Shown here piece after piece: positions 1 through 7,920 of a stretch of DNA of 64,000 bases. A program made the translations under genes and the position numbers. Below the pieces are notes generated by a model. It was given only the letters and a program-made list of their open reading frames with translations. It did not search any database and was not told the origin of the DNA. How positions within the stretch are numbered: the first letter of the stretch is position 1; each line of letters begins with the position of its first letter. The DNA is taken from contig JAKAUC010000013.1 in the NCBI GenBank assembly GCA_021827865.1, positions 186,001 to 250,000 on the forward strand. The letters are read 5' to 3'. The DNA comes from an archaeon. GTDB lineage: Archaea; Thermoproteota; Nitrososphaeria; Nitrososphaerales; Gagatemarchaeaceae.

Positions 1-1185
1 CCGCTGGGAGGCGGAGGCTGGACACCGAAATGGATAGCGTCCCAGCTCATCGGGCCCTACGCCGTCCCGAAGGCCTACGCCACCGCGAAGGCTGTCCTGA
101 CCAACAAAGTGAACCTCGGCCCCTACCGGGGCGCCGGGAGGCCGGAGGCCGCATTCTTCATGGAGAAGATGATGGACAGGGTCGCAGACGAGACCGGCCT
201 GGACGCGGCCGAGGTGAGGTTGAGGAACGCCACCCTGCGCAAGACGACGTCCCCCCTGGGCATGGAAGCACCGCCGTCGAAGAAGTTCTTCATGGAGGCG
301 CTGAGGGCTTTCCACTACTCGAGCCGGAAGAAGAAGGGGAAGCTGGGCCTGTCGTTCTTCATGCTGATCCCCGCCGCCTACGGAGGAGAGTCGGCGAAGC
401 TGGCGGTGCGCGGCGGCAGGGTCAAGGTGTGGATGGGGGGGAGCTCTCACGGTCAGAGGCACGACGTCTTCGCCAAGACCCTGATCAGCGGCGAGCTCGG
501 GATTCCACAGGATGTGATAGACTTCCAGCACGCGGACACCGCCGCGATCTCCGGGGGCGTCGGGAGCTGGGGGAGCAGGACCGCTCTCCTCGGCGGCGGA
601 GCCTTGGTCGAAGCAAGCAGGATGCTGAAGGCGAAGGCGAAGAAAGAGCTTGGGAAGCGCTACTCCCCCGCCCGCCTACTTGATGGTGAATACGAGGCCG
701 AGGCATTCTTCAAGCCGAAGGGCCTGCTCAACTCCCTCGGCGCCAACCTGGCGACCGCACGCATCACCAAGGACGGGAGCGCGGTCGTAGACGAGGTCCT
801 GTCGTTCTACGACGTGGGAAAGGTGCTGAACCCGGTCATGCTGGAGAGCCAGGTCACCGGAGGGGTCGCCCAGGGGATTGGGGAAGTGATGTACGAGCAG
901 GCCCTTTACAGCGAAGAAGGCCAGCTCCTGACCGCCTCCATAGCCGACGCCGGGGTCATTCACTCCACCGAGATGCCGAAGTCCGTGGTGATGACCGGGG
1001 CCCACAGGTCCGACCTCCCCCACGGGGCGAAGGGGGTCGGGGAGAGCCCCACCATAGGGGTCCCCCCTGCTGCTACGCGCGCCCTGGAGGTCCTCCTGGG
1101 ACGGAGGTTCACGACCCTCCCCATCGAGCCGGAGAAGCTCTGGGCGGTCAGGCTGACCGGGGCCGAGGAGAGGCGATCGAGATGA
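1..1185 (+). CDS. Molybdenum hydroxylase large subunit (CoxL/xanthine dehydrogenase family), 5'-truncated
   Basis: The reading frame is open from base 1, so the gene starts outside the window and only about the last 394 residues are seen. It matches the molybdopterin-binding subunit of the xanthine dehydrogenase/CO dehydrogenase family. The active-site loop reads PYRGAGR at about bases 121-141. That resembles the AYRGAGR loop of form II enzymes and lacks the Cys-containing AYxCSFR loop of true form I CO dehydrogenase. Further conserved stretches are GGVGSWGSR and, near the C-terminus, GAKGVGESPT, which carries the expected catalytic Glu. The gene overlaps the next one as ATGA, and the order L-M-S points to one enzyme. 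The substrate is unknown; an aldehyde or N-heterocycle is as likely as CO. Confidence 0.9.
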   Translation, partial: PLGGGGWTPKWIASQLIGPYAVPKAYATAKAVLTNKVNLGPYRGAGRPEAAFFMEKMMDRVADETGLDAAEVRLRNATLRKTTSPLGMEAPPSKKFFMEALRAFHYSSRKKKGKLGLSFFMLIPAAYGGESAKLAVRGGRVKVWMGGSSHGQRHDVFAKTLISGELGIPQDVIDFQHADTAAISGGVGSWGSRTALLGGGALVEASRMLKAKAKKELGKRYSPARLLDGEYEAEAFFKPKGLLNSLGANLATARITKDGSAVVDEVLSFYDVGKVLNPVMLESQVTGGVAQGIGEVMYEQALYSEEGQLLTASIADAGVIHSTEMPKSVVMTGAHRSDLPHGAKGVGESPTIGVPPAATRALEVLLGRRFTTLPIEPEKLWAVRLTGAEERRSR

Positions 1186-2060
1186 TTCCACCCAGGTTCG
1201 AGTACGCCGCACCGAAGAGCTTGCAGGAGGCAGTCGGCCTCCTGAACGGGAGGGGCGGGGACGCGAAGGTCCTCGCGGGCGGGCAGAGCATGATCCCCCT
1301 TCTCAAGCTGCGGCTGGCGGCTCCCGCGCTCCTCGTGGACATCAACCGGATCCCGGGGTTGGATTACCTCAGGGAGTCGGACGGTTTCCTCAGGATAGGT
1401 TCGCTGACGAGGGTCGCTGCCCTGGGCGGGTCGCGCCTGCTGCAGAAGAAGTACGGGGCGATCCATGACGCTTCGCTGGCCATCGCAGACCCCCTGGTCC
1501 GCAATCTCGGGACTGTCGGAGGCAACATCTCGCACGGCGACCCGTCGAACGACCTCCCCGCGGTAGCCCTGGCCATGGGAGCGCAGTTCGCGGCCACCGG
1601 GGCGTCTGGGGAGAGGTCGATACGGGCAGAAGACTTCTTCGTGGACACCTTCGCCACGGCTCTGGCCCACGACGAGATACTCACCGAGGTCCGGGTACCG
1701 GTCCCGCCCCCGCGCAGCGGTGGGGCCTACCTGAAGGTCGAGCAGAAGGTCGCCGACTTTGCGACAGCCGGTGTGGCGGTCCAGATCACCATGGGGAGGG
1801 GGTCAGAGTGCGAGAGGGTGGGCATAGGCATCACCGGCGCCGGCCCCACGGCCATCAAGGCGAAGAAGGCGGAGGAGGCTATGCTGGGGAAGAAGCCCAC
1901 CGACGCCAGCGCGGCTGCGGAGGCCGCTGAGCTGGCCGCAGGCGCGTCGTCGCCGACGTCGGACATCAGAGGGACCGTGGATTACAAGCGGGCGCTGATC
2001 AGGCTCCTCGTGACCAGAGGGCTGGCGAGGGCCAACGAGCGTGCGAGGAGGGGAGCCTAG
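1182..2060 (+). CDS. Molybdenum hydroxylase FAD-binding (medium, CoxM-like) subunit
   Basis: This 292-residue protein has the FAD-binding PCMH fold of CoxM/XdhB subunits. Two flavin-binding motifs are visible: AGGQSMIPLLK near residues 31-41 and TVGGNISHGDPSNDLP around residues 110-125. The C-terminal part matches the CO dehydrogenase flavoprotein C-terminal domain. It would pass electrons from the Fe-S subunit to FAD and then to an acceptor. The ATG overlaps the stop of the large subunit, and the stop directly abuts the ATG of the small subunit, so the three are translationally coupled. The size is normal for the family. Confidence 0.93.
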   Translation: MIPPRFEYAAPKSLQEAVGLLNGRGGDAKVLAGGQSMIPLLKLRLAAPALLVDINRIPGLDYLRESDGFLRIGSLTRVAALGGSRLLQKKYGAIHDASLAIADPLVRNLGTVGGNISHGDPSNDLPAVALAMGAQFAATGASGERSIRAEDFFVDTFATALAHDEILTEVRVPVPPPRSGGAYLKVEQKVADFATAGVAVQITMGRGSECERVGIGITGAGPTAIKAKKAEEAMLGKKPTDASAAAEAAELAAGASSPTSDIRGTVDYKRALIRLLVTRGLARANERARRGA

Positions 2061-2546
2061 ATGCCCCAGACAACCCACATAACGGTGGAGGTCAACGGCC
2101 GCAGGAAGGACGCCGACGTCGAGCCGCGTCTCCTTCTGGCGCACTTCATCAGGGAGAGCCTCGGGCTGACTGGTACCCACATCGGGTGCGACACCACCAA
2201 CTGCGGTGCATGCACGGTCCTCCTCGACGGGAGGGCGGTGAAGTCGTGCACGGTGCTGGCGGTCCAGGCCGACGGCAAGAAGGTCATGACGGTCGAAGGG
2301 CTGGCGAAAGACGGGAAGCTGGACCCGGTGCAGGAGGGCTTCGTCGCGAAGCACGGCCTGCAGTGCGGGTTCTGCACCCCCGGGATGCTGGTCTCGGCCT
2401 ACGCGCTCCTGAAGGAGAACCCCGACCCGACCGAAGAGGAGATCAGGACGGCGATCTCGGGCAACATCTGCAGGTGCACCGGCTACGCGAACATAGTAGA
2501 CGCGGTCAGGCACGCCGCCAAGGTCAGACGAAGGCGCAAGGCGTAG
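2061..2546 (+). CDS. Molybdenum hydroxylase [2Fe-2S] (small, CoxS-like) subunit
   Basis: This 161-residue protein contains two [2Fe-2S] clusters. The plant-type N-terminal cluster uses C43, C48, C51 and C63. The C-terminal four-helix cluster uses C102, C105, C137 and C139 in CGFC and CRCTGY motifs. All eight ligands are present. The start is immediately after the CoxM stop, with the purine-rich GAGGAGGGGAG just upstream as ribosome binding site. Function as the electron relay between molybdopterin and FAD follows from family knowledge. Confidence 0.95.
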   Translation: MPQTTHITVEVNGRRKDADVEPRLLLAHFIRESLGLTGTHIGCDTTNCGACTVLLDGRAVKSCTVLAVQADGKKVMTVEGLAKDGKLDPVQEGFVAKHGLQCGFCTPGMLVSAYALLKENPDPTEEEIRTAISGNICRCTGYANIVDAVRHAAKVRRRRKA

Positions 2547-2571
2547 TCGGGGCGGACCAGGGGGGTCCCGC

Positions 2572-3015
2572 TCAGCCCTGTTCGAACTTGGCCCGGAGGC
2601 AGGCGAACATCTCCCTGATTATCTTCTCAGCCTGGCCCTCCAGGAGCCGCTGGCCGAGGGAGGCGATCTTCCCCCCGACCTTCGCCTCGGCGTACCACCT
2701 CGTCGATGACCCGCCTCCGGCGGCTTCGGAGATGTCCATGGTCGCCTCTATGTCTACGACGCTCCCCATCCCCGACCCCCTCCCCACGAGCTTGGCGTGG
2801 GTCGGCGCCCGGGCTTCGACCAGGTCAAACTTGATGGTGAAATCCCCCCTGATGAAGGACACCCCCGCTTTCACCAACACCGTGAACTCTCTCGGAGACT
2901 TCACCTCTGCCCGCTGGAAGCCGGGGATGCAGGCGGAGAGCTGGTTGGGGTCCATCAGGGCGGCGTAGACCTTCGCGGCGGGAGCCCTGGCGTCGAAAGT
3001 CCCTTCGAAGTGCAC
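2572..3015 (-). CDS. CoxG-like SRPBCC family protein
   Basis: This 147-residue protein resembles carbon monoxide dehydrogenase subunit G (CoxG), a START/SRPBCC-fold protein thought to help recruit or mature molybdenum hydroxylases at the membrane. Typical CoxG features are the opening 'FEGTFDARAPAAKVYAAL', the stretch LMDPNQLSACIPG, and the C-terminal part with GGKIASLGQRLLEG. It lacks the long hydrophobic C-terminal tail of some CoxG proteins. The GTG start is preceded by GGGGAGGAAC. It lies tail-to-tail with coxS and is divergent from the xdhC-like gene, inside the hydroxylase cluster. Confidence 0.85.
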   Translation of the reverse strand: MHFEGTFDARAPAAKVYAALMDPNQLSACIPGFQRAEVKSPREFTVLVKAGVSFIRGDFTIKFDLVEARAPTHAKLVGRGSGMGSVVDIEATMDISEAAGGGSSTRWYAEAKVGGKIASLGQRLLEGQAEKIIREMFACLRAKFEQG

Positions 3016-3130
3016 TCCCGTTCCTCCCCCTGGACGCTCTGGGGGGACTGATGTAAGCCTCTCGGAGGAGCCTCTCCCCCCGCGGTCGGCTGCGGCCCGG
3101 TCGACCTGGCCTCCTTGGGGCTGCCGACAG

Positions 3131-3138
3131 TTATAAAG
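3131..3138 (+). promoter_or_regulatory. TATA box of the xdhC-like gene
   Basis: TTATAAAG lies about 30 nt upstream of the TTG start at 3164. With archaeal TATA-to-start-site spacing, transcription would begin only a few bases before the start codon. A leaderless or near-leaderless mRNA is inferred. Confidence 0.6.
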
Positions 3139-3163
3139 TCGGAAGGGGGCCGTCGGCCAGGAA

Positions 3164-4006
3164 TTGAATCAGTCCGAGTTCGCCAAGGTCATGGGGGAGC
3201 TTGCGGAAAGGGGGGAGCCCTTCGCCGTGGCCACGTTGGTGAAGACCGAGGGCCAGTCCCTGGTCAGGGCGGGCTCAAAGGTCGTCGTCTCGGGAGCCGG
3301 GCAGGTCGTCTACGGGACCTTTAGAGGGGCGTGCCCGGAGCCTGCCATCGTATCTTCCGCAAAGAAGGCCATGGGGGCGGGGGTCCCGAGGACGGTCAGG
3401 GTGTACCTCGAGCGGGTCGAGGGCCTGGATGCGGCGGTCCTGAAGAGCCAGAACGAAGAGGAGATCCACGCGGAGGCCGCCGTAGGAGGGACCCTGGACC
3501 TCTACATCGAGCCCTTCCTTCCCCCTCAGAGGCTGATACTGGTCGGCCAGGGAGGGAAGGACGACGTCGAGGACGCCCTGGTCAAGCTTGGCAGAGGGCT
3601 CGACTTCGAGGTGGTGGTGATCGACCACAGCCCGGTGCTGAGCGAGGAGCCGGACAGGCTGGTGAGCGACCCCGCCTTCGACCTTTCGAAGTTCGACTTC
3701 TCTCCCTCCGACTCGGTGGTGGTCCTGACCAAGGGGGAGAGGGACGCCGACGTCCTCCGCGCCCTCGCGAAGTTCAAGCTCAGGTACGTGGCCCTGGTGG
3801 CGAGCGCCAGGAGGGCGGAGGAGGACCGCGCCAAACTCAAGGGGATTGGGGTCGACGAGGGTTTCGTCTCGGCCCTCCGGTCCCCGGCCGGGGCGGACGT
3901 CGGGGCGATGACCCCAGCTGAGATAGCCCTCAGCATTATGGCCGAGGTCGTCGCCGTGAAGTATGGGAAGAAGGTCCCGGGCAAGGCTCGGGGTCCGGGC
4001 TCCTAG
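3164..4006 (+). CDS. XdhC/CoxF family molybdenum hydroxylase maturation factor
   Basis: This 280-residue protein has the two-part XdhC architecture. The N-terminal domain carries GEPFAVATLVKTEGQSLVRAG, and the C-terminal Rossmann-like domain carries RLILVGQGG and later VVVLTKGERDADVLRAL. XdhC/CoxF proteins bind and insert the (sulfurated) molybdenum cofactor into xanthine dehydrogenase-type enzymes. The TTG start is chosen because a stop lies close upstream and the TATA box at 3131 has the right spacing. The GxxS/C motif of bacterial XdhC is not exact here, so details of cofactor handling may differ. Confidence 0.85.
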   Translation: MNQSEFAKVMGELAERGEPFAVATLVKTEGQSLVRAGSKVVVSGAGQVVYGTFRGACPEPAIVSSAKKAMGAGVPRTVRVYLERVEGLDAAVLKSQNEEEIHAEAAVGGTLDLYIEPFLPPQRLILVGQGGKDDVEDALVKLGRGLDFEVVVIDHSPVLSEEPDRLVSDPAFDLSKFDFSPSDSVVVLTKGERDADVLRALAKFKLRYVALVASARRAEEDRAKLKGIGVDEGFVSALRSPAGADVGAMTPAEIALSIMAEVVAVKYGKKVPGKARGPGS

Positions 4007-4200
4007 GCCCCTTCTCTCAGGGGGGTGGGAGAGCGCGCCTCTCGGGATTGGTAGCGGCCCAGGGCATGGGAGCAGATATAACATGTCATCGGCGGAAGGG
4101 AGCCTGTGCCGCCCAAGCTTTTCGGCGCGTCTGCCTGTGCTTCGAAGGTAAGACGCCCCCCTGGCACCCATGAGGGACCGGTCCGCGGTGGGGGGGCATC

Positions 4201-4848
4201 GTGAAGCCGCACGAAGACCACAGGGCCCACGCCGGGAAGGGGCTGGCCGTCAGGGTCGTCACTGTCAGCTCCAGCAGGTTCGCCAAGAAGGAGGCGGGGG
4301 AGGGGTATACAGACGAGGCGGGGGACGCGGCCGTAGCCGAGGCGCTGAGGGCGGGGCACAGGGTGAACCGAAGGGCGCTGATCTCGGACGACGCCGCCAT
4401 GCTCCGGAGGGAGGTGGAAGGGTTCCTGGCAGGGGGGGAGGACGCCCTCCTGTTCACGGGTGGGACCGGGGTCTCCCCCAGGGACGTCACCATAGAGACG
4501 ATCAGGCCGTACTTCGAGAAGGAGCTGGACGGCTTCGGGGAGCTCCTGCGGAGGCTGAGCTATGACGAGATAGGGGCCGCCGGGGTCCTGTCCAGGGCGG
4601 CGGCCGGGGTCGCCGGGGGGAAGCTCATAGTGTGCATGCCAGGGTCGCCAGGGGCCGTAAGGACATTCCTCGGAGCCCTCGCTGGTGAGTTCGCCCACGT
4701 CGTGTACATAGCCGGGGGCCAGGGACCCCGAGGCTATGGCGCCGCTCGCCGTGAAGGGCGACCTGACCGGGTCCGCCAAGGGGATGGCCGCGGACCAGGC
4801 CGCCAGGGACGCCGCCCGGAAGCGCGGCGCTCAGTACACGGGGACTGA
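4201..4848 (+). CDS. MoaB/MogA family molybdenum cofactor biosynthesis protein
   Basis: The protein has the MoaB/MogA fold that adenylylates molybdopterin before molybdate insertion. Visible motifs are LLFTGGTGVSPRDVT (MPT-binding loop), a central SYDEIGAAGVLSRA stretch and VCMPGSPGAVRTFL near residue 145. GTG at 4201 is the only plausible start after an in-frame stop at 4171. Homology appears to end near HVVYIAGG (about residue 178). The remaining 35 or so residues are arginine-rich and look like run-on. A frameshift or an unusual tail is possible. It overlaps the 3' end of the convergent MoeB-like gene by 18 bp. Confidence 0.82.
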   Translation: MKPHEDHRAHAGKGLAVRVVTVSSSRFAKKEAGEGYTDEAGDAAVAEALRAGHRVNRRALISDDAAMLRREVEGFLAGGEDALLFTGGTGVSPRDVTIETIRPYFEKELDGFGELLRRLSYDEIGAAGVLSRAAAGVAGGKLIVCMPGSPGAVRTFLGALAGEFAHVVYIAGGQGPRGYGAARREGRPDRVRQGDGRGPGRQGRRPEARRSVHGD

Positions 4849-5979
4849 CGGGTCCACTTCCTCGGCCCAGGCCCTGATCCCGCCCGCCAGGCTCCTCGCC
4901 TTCCTGAACCCGAGGGACTTCAGCAGGCCGACCGCCGCCGCGCTCCTCACCCCCACGTGGCAGTAGACCACCAGCTCTTCCTCCCTGTCTAGCTCCCCGG
5001 CCCTCCGCGCCAGCTCTCCGATGGGTATGTGCTTCGAGCCTGCTATGCTGCACAGCTGGTGCTCGTACGGCTCCCGGACGTCGAGGAGGTAGACCTTCTC
5101 CCCGGCGTCGAGCAAGCGCTTGAGCTCGGAGGGCCCCAGCTCCTCCTGCCTCCCCCCCTCTCGCTTCAGTCCGCAGAACTCGTCGTAGTCGATGAGCTCC
5201 CTGATCCTCGGCGCCGTCGAGCAGACCGGACACTCGGGGTCCTTGCGCACCCTGACCTCTTCGAAGGTCATCTCCGACCCGTTGAAGAGCAGCAGCCTTC
5301 CGACCAGAGCCTTCCCGTTGCCCAGGAGGATGTTCAGCGCCTGGGCGGCCTGGACGGTCCCCATTAGCCCCGGGAGCACCCCCATCACCCCCGACTCGGC
5401 GCAGTCCTGGACCGCCCCGGGAGGGGGCGGGACCGGGAACAGGCACCGGTAGCACGGCCCCGACTCAGCAGCGAAGACCGATGACTGGCCGTCGAACCTG
5501 TAAACGCTGGCGTAGACGTCGGGCTTCCGCGCGATGACGCAGGCGTCGTTGACGAGATAGCGCGTGGGGAAGTTGTCCGTGCAGTCCAGGACGACGTCGT
5601 AGCCTCGGATGATGTCCAGCGCGTTCGACCTGTCCAGCCTGGCCCTGTGGGGGACCACGGACACGTTGGGGTTGGTCTCGTGCAGCCTCTCCAGCGCGAC
5701 GTCGACCTTCAGCCTCCCGGCGTCCCCCTCGGCGTAGAGGGGCTGCCTGTGGATGTTGCTCACCTCCACCCTGTCGTGGTCGACGATCCCCACCTCACCC
5801 ACCCCGGCTGCGGCCAGGTAAGTCGAGGCAGGAACGCCCAGCCCCCCGACCCCCACCACCAGCGCCCTCGAGGACTTTAGCCTGCGCTGGCCCTCGATGC
5901 CGACCTCGGGGAGGACCAGCTGCCTGCTGTACCTCTCCAGCTCCTTCTTGGAGAGAGCCTCGGATCCGTCAGTGGTCAA
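4831..5979 (-). CDS. ThiF/MoeB-type E1-like adenylyltransferase with C-terminal rhodanese domain
   Basis: This 382-residue, two-domain protein resembles MOCS3/MoeZ. Residues 1-250 form the E1-like adenylation domain, with the nucleotide loop VGVGGLGVPAS, DHDRVEVSNIHRQ, and two zinc CxxC pairs (CYRC and CPVC). Residues 285-382 form a rhodanese domain with VYCHVGVRS as the catalytic Cys loop. Such proteins activate the C-terminal Gly-Gly of MoaD/ThiS/SAMP proteins and transfer sulfur. A MoaD-like protein ending in GG is encoded at 21317. Clustering with xdhC and moaB fits molybdenum cofactor synthesis. A role in tRNA thiolation is an alternative. Confidence 0.9.
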   Translation of the reverse strand: MTTDGSEALSKKELERYSRQLVLPEVGIEGQRRLKSSRALVVGVGGLGVPASTYLAAAGVGEVGIVDHDRVEVSNIHRQPLYAEGDAGRLKVDVALERLHETNPNVSVVPHRARLDRSNALDIIRGYDVVLDCTDNFPTRYLVNDACVIARKPDVYASVYRFDGQSSVFAAESGPCYRCLFPVPPPPGAVQDCAESGVMGVLPGLMGTVQAAQALNILLGNGKALVGRLLLFNGSEMTFEEVRVRKDPECPVCSTAPRIRELIDYDEFCGLKREGGRQEELGPSELKRLLDAGEKVYLLDVREPYEHQLCSIAGSKHIPIGELARRAGELDREEELVVYCHVGVRSAAAVGLLKSLGFRKARSLAGGIRAWAEEVDPSVPVY

Positions 5980-6004
5980 CCTGGCAGCCGGACTCGGCCG
6001 GCAT

Positions 6005-6012
6005 GTCTTAAG
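6005..6012 (-). promoter_or_regulatory. TATA-like element of the MoeB-like gene
   Basis: The sequence CTTAAGA, read on the minus strand, is centred about 29 nt upstream of the start at 5979. It is short and self-complementary, so support is modest. Confidence 0.4.
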
Positions 6013-6036
6013 AGCAGCGCCCCGCCGCGCGGGGAG

Positions 6037-6044
6037 TCTTATAG
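6037..6044 (+). promoter_or_regulatory. TATA box of the GNAT gene at 6067
   Basis: TCTTATAG is centred 26 nt upstream of the GTG start at 6067, predicting a leaderless transcript. It faces away from the MoeB-like promoter, so this 88-bp gap is a divergent promoter region. Confidence 0.55.
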
Positions 6045-6066
6045 CCCGCCGATTGGGTGCGCCCCC

Positions 6067-6822
6067 GTGCTCGCCGGAGCGGCGATAAGGCGGCTCGAGG
6101 AGCTCTCGCAGAACGCCTGGCCTTCACTCCAGACCATGGCGCTGGACGGGTGGACACTCAGGTTCTCTGCTGGGTACACGAAGAGGGCCAACTCCGTGAG
6201 CCCGCTCTATCGGGGGGCAATCGGAGCTGAGAGGAAGGTCTCCATCTGCGAGGAGATATACTCGGCAAAAGGCCTGGACACGGTCTTCAAGCTCACCCCG
6301 GCCTCGGCGCCTGGGAGCCTCGACGGCGCGCTCTCCAAGCGTGGATACCGGTTCGTAGAAGGGGCGTCGGTTCAGACGGTTGGACTCGGCGAGATCGAGC
6401 GGCGAGAGCAGGAGGGGGTAGAGACCTCAGAAGAATTCTCCGAAGCCTGGCTCTCGGCATTCTTCGAGATGAGCGAAGTCGACCCCCTCAAGAGGGAGAC
6501 CGCCAGGCAGATGCTCCTGAACACCGTCCCCAGGAGGTGCTTCGCGTCTGCCTCGGTGGGGGGGAAGGCCGTCGCATGTGGGCTCGGTGTGGCGGAGGGG
6601 GGACACGTCGGAGTCTTCGACATCGTCACACGCCCCGGCTTTCGCCGCCGGGGACTGGCGCGCGCGGTCACGCTAAGCCTGCTCCGGTGGGGGGAGGGGA
6701 TGGGGGCTGAGACGGCCTACCTCCAGGTGGTCCCAGACAACCAGCCGGCCCTGGCTCTGTATCGCGGGCTGGGCTTCGCCGAAGGTTACCGTTACTGGTA
6801 CAGGATAAAGGGGCGGACCTAG
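6067..6822 (+). CDS. GNAT family N-acetyltransferase
   Basis: This 251-residue protein has a C-terminal GNAT domain. The acetyl-CoA loop is the RRRGLAR motif in GFRRRGLARAVTLSLL (about residues 198-213). It is followed by AYLQVVPDNQPALALYRGLGF, the typical last strand and helix. The N-terminal half (WPSLQTMALDGWTLRFSAGYT) matches a family of double-GNAT-like acetyltransferases annotated in many archaea and bacteria. The substrate cannot be told. The GTG start is supported by the TATA box at 6037. Confidence 0.85.
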   Translation: MLAGAAIRRLEELSQNAWPSLQTMALDGWTLRFSAGYTKRANSVSPLYRGAIGAERKVSICEEIYSAKGLDTVFKLTPASAPGSLDGALSKRGYRFVEGASVQTVGLGEIERREQEGVETSEEFSEAWLSAFFEMSEVDPLKRETARQMLLNTVPRRCFASASVGGKAVACGLGVAEGGHVGVFDIVTRPGFRRRGLARAVTLSLLRWGEGMGAETAYLQVVPDNQPALALYRGLGFAEGYRYWYRIKGRT

Positions 6823-6887
6823 CTCGGCGCTGGTGCAGGCATACCTTCGGGACGCACTCCGGTGAGGTTCGAGGGAGAGCGGCAGAG

Positions 6888-7679
6888 CTACGCCGGACCG
6901 GCTCCGTCGTATGGGATCCTGGAGATCGCGTCAGCTATCGAGGCAGTCACCTCGGCGCGCTCACTGACCAGGTCAGCTCTTTCGGTCCGCTCGTTCTCCA
7001 GCCCTTCCAGCCTCGCCTGAGCCGCCTCAAGGTCCCCCCACTCCTTCGCGAACGGGGAGCCTGGAGAGCGGAGGTCGATGTCTTTCAGCAGCTTCTGTTG
7101 AGCCAGCAGCTCCTCGGACAGGTCGGACTGCCTCGCCTCGAGCTCCCTGGCCTTGGCGTCGTGGTCATCAGACGGTGACCTCTTCCTGCCTAGGAGGCGG
7201 CCGAAAAAAGAGTCGGTCTTCTGCGCGCCGGCGGCTGAAGCCGCGCGGGCCCTCTCGGCGTCCAGCTCTGTGGAGCATCTGATGCGCTCGGCCTTGAGCT
7301 CTGAGATCTTCGTGGCCACCTTGCCGCTCTCGGCCGCCATCCTGCTCTTCATGGCCGCGACGCTTTCCCTGAGCCCGGCGATCTCTTCGTCGATTGAGGC
7401 GAGCGGGACGGGCCCTGAGACGAGGCGGCTCAGCTCCTGACGCCTGGCGCGGTAGTCCTGTGGGAGGTTCCCCTTCCCCGCCTTCTCTTCGAACTCGTCC
7501 AGCAGGACGCCCACCCCCCTGACCCAGTTCTCGAGCGAATAGCCCCCAGGCTCTGCGGAGAACTTCTGTCTCCCGAGGTTGTTCAGAGCGTTGACGGTCC
7601 GGTCCCTGAGCTCATGAAAGTCCAGGTCCTGGGACTCCTGAATCCTGGTCCTGTGCCTGTGATACGATTGGTTCTTCAT
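6888..7679 (-). CDS. Hypothetical coiled-coil protein
   Basis: The function of this 263-residue protein is not recognised. Residues 1-75 look globular (FHELRDRTVNALNNLG, GGYSLENWVRGVGVLLDEFE). Residues 95-150 and 170-255 are strongly heptad-like, rich in E, A, R, L and S, and are probably two coiled-coil segments joined by a basic linker with FFGRLLGRKR. There is no signal peptide or membrane segment. The ATG overlaps the end of a short upstream reading frame (MSEE, then stop) as ATGA, but I cannot tell whether that frame is translated. It is transcribed in the same direction as the Ehr-like operon but separated by 240 bp, so it may be its own unit. Confidence 0.7.
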   Translation of the reverse strand: MKNQSYHRHRTRIQESQDLDFHELRDRTVNALNNLGRQKFSAEPGGYSLENWVRGVGVLLDEFEEKAGKGNLPQDYRARRQELSRLVSGPVPLASIDEEIAGLRESVAAMKSRMAAESGKVATKISELKAERIRCSTELDAERARAASAAGAQKTDSFFGRLLGRKRSPSDDHDAKARELEARQSDLSEELLAQQKLLKDIDLRSPGSPFAKEWGDLEAAQARLEGLENERTERADLVSERAEVTASIADAISRIPYDGAGPA

Positions 7680-7920
7680 TCCTCGCTCATCTCGTGAGAG
7701 TCGACTTCAACTGGCAACCAGAGCCGAGCAGGGACGGGATTTAAGCGGTCCAGCTGGCTGCGCTCTCGTGGGGAGGCCAGGTCGCCGCGGCCGCGTTGAA
7801 GCCGGACCTGGTTGTCCTCGGGACCCTGCGGCACCCCGCTTCCAAGAGGAGGCTCGGGACGACGTCTTCGCATTTCCTGAAATCCAGGTCATGCCCTCTG
7901 CTCCTCGTGCCCTGACCCGG

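Noticed and set aside
1-2546. Calling the enzyme aerobic CO dehydrogenase
   Set aside because: The visible loop is PYRGAGR, as in form II-like hydroxylases, not the AYxCSFR loop of form I enzymes.
4736-4966. Separate small gene on the plus strand
   Set aside because: More than half lies antisense to the MoeB-rhodanese gene; only the first 30 residues look protein-like, so it is kept as a remark on the MoaB gene.
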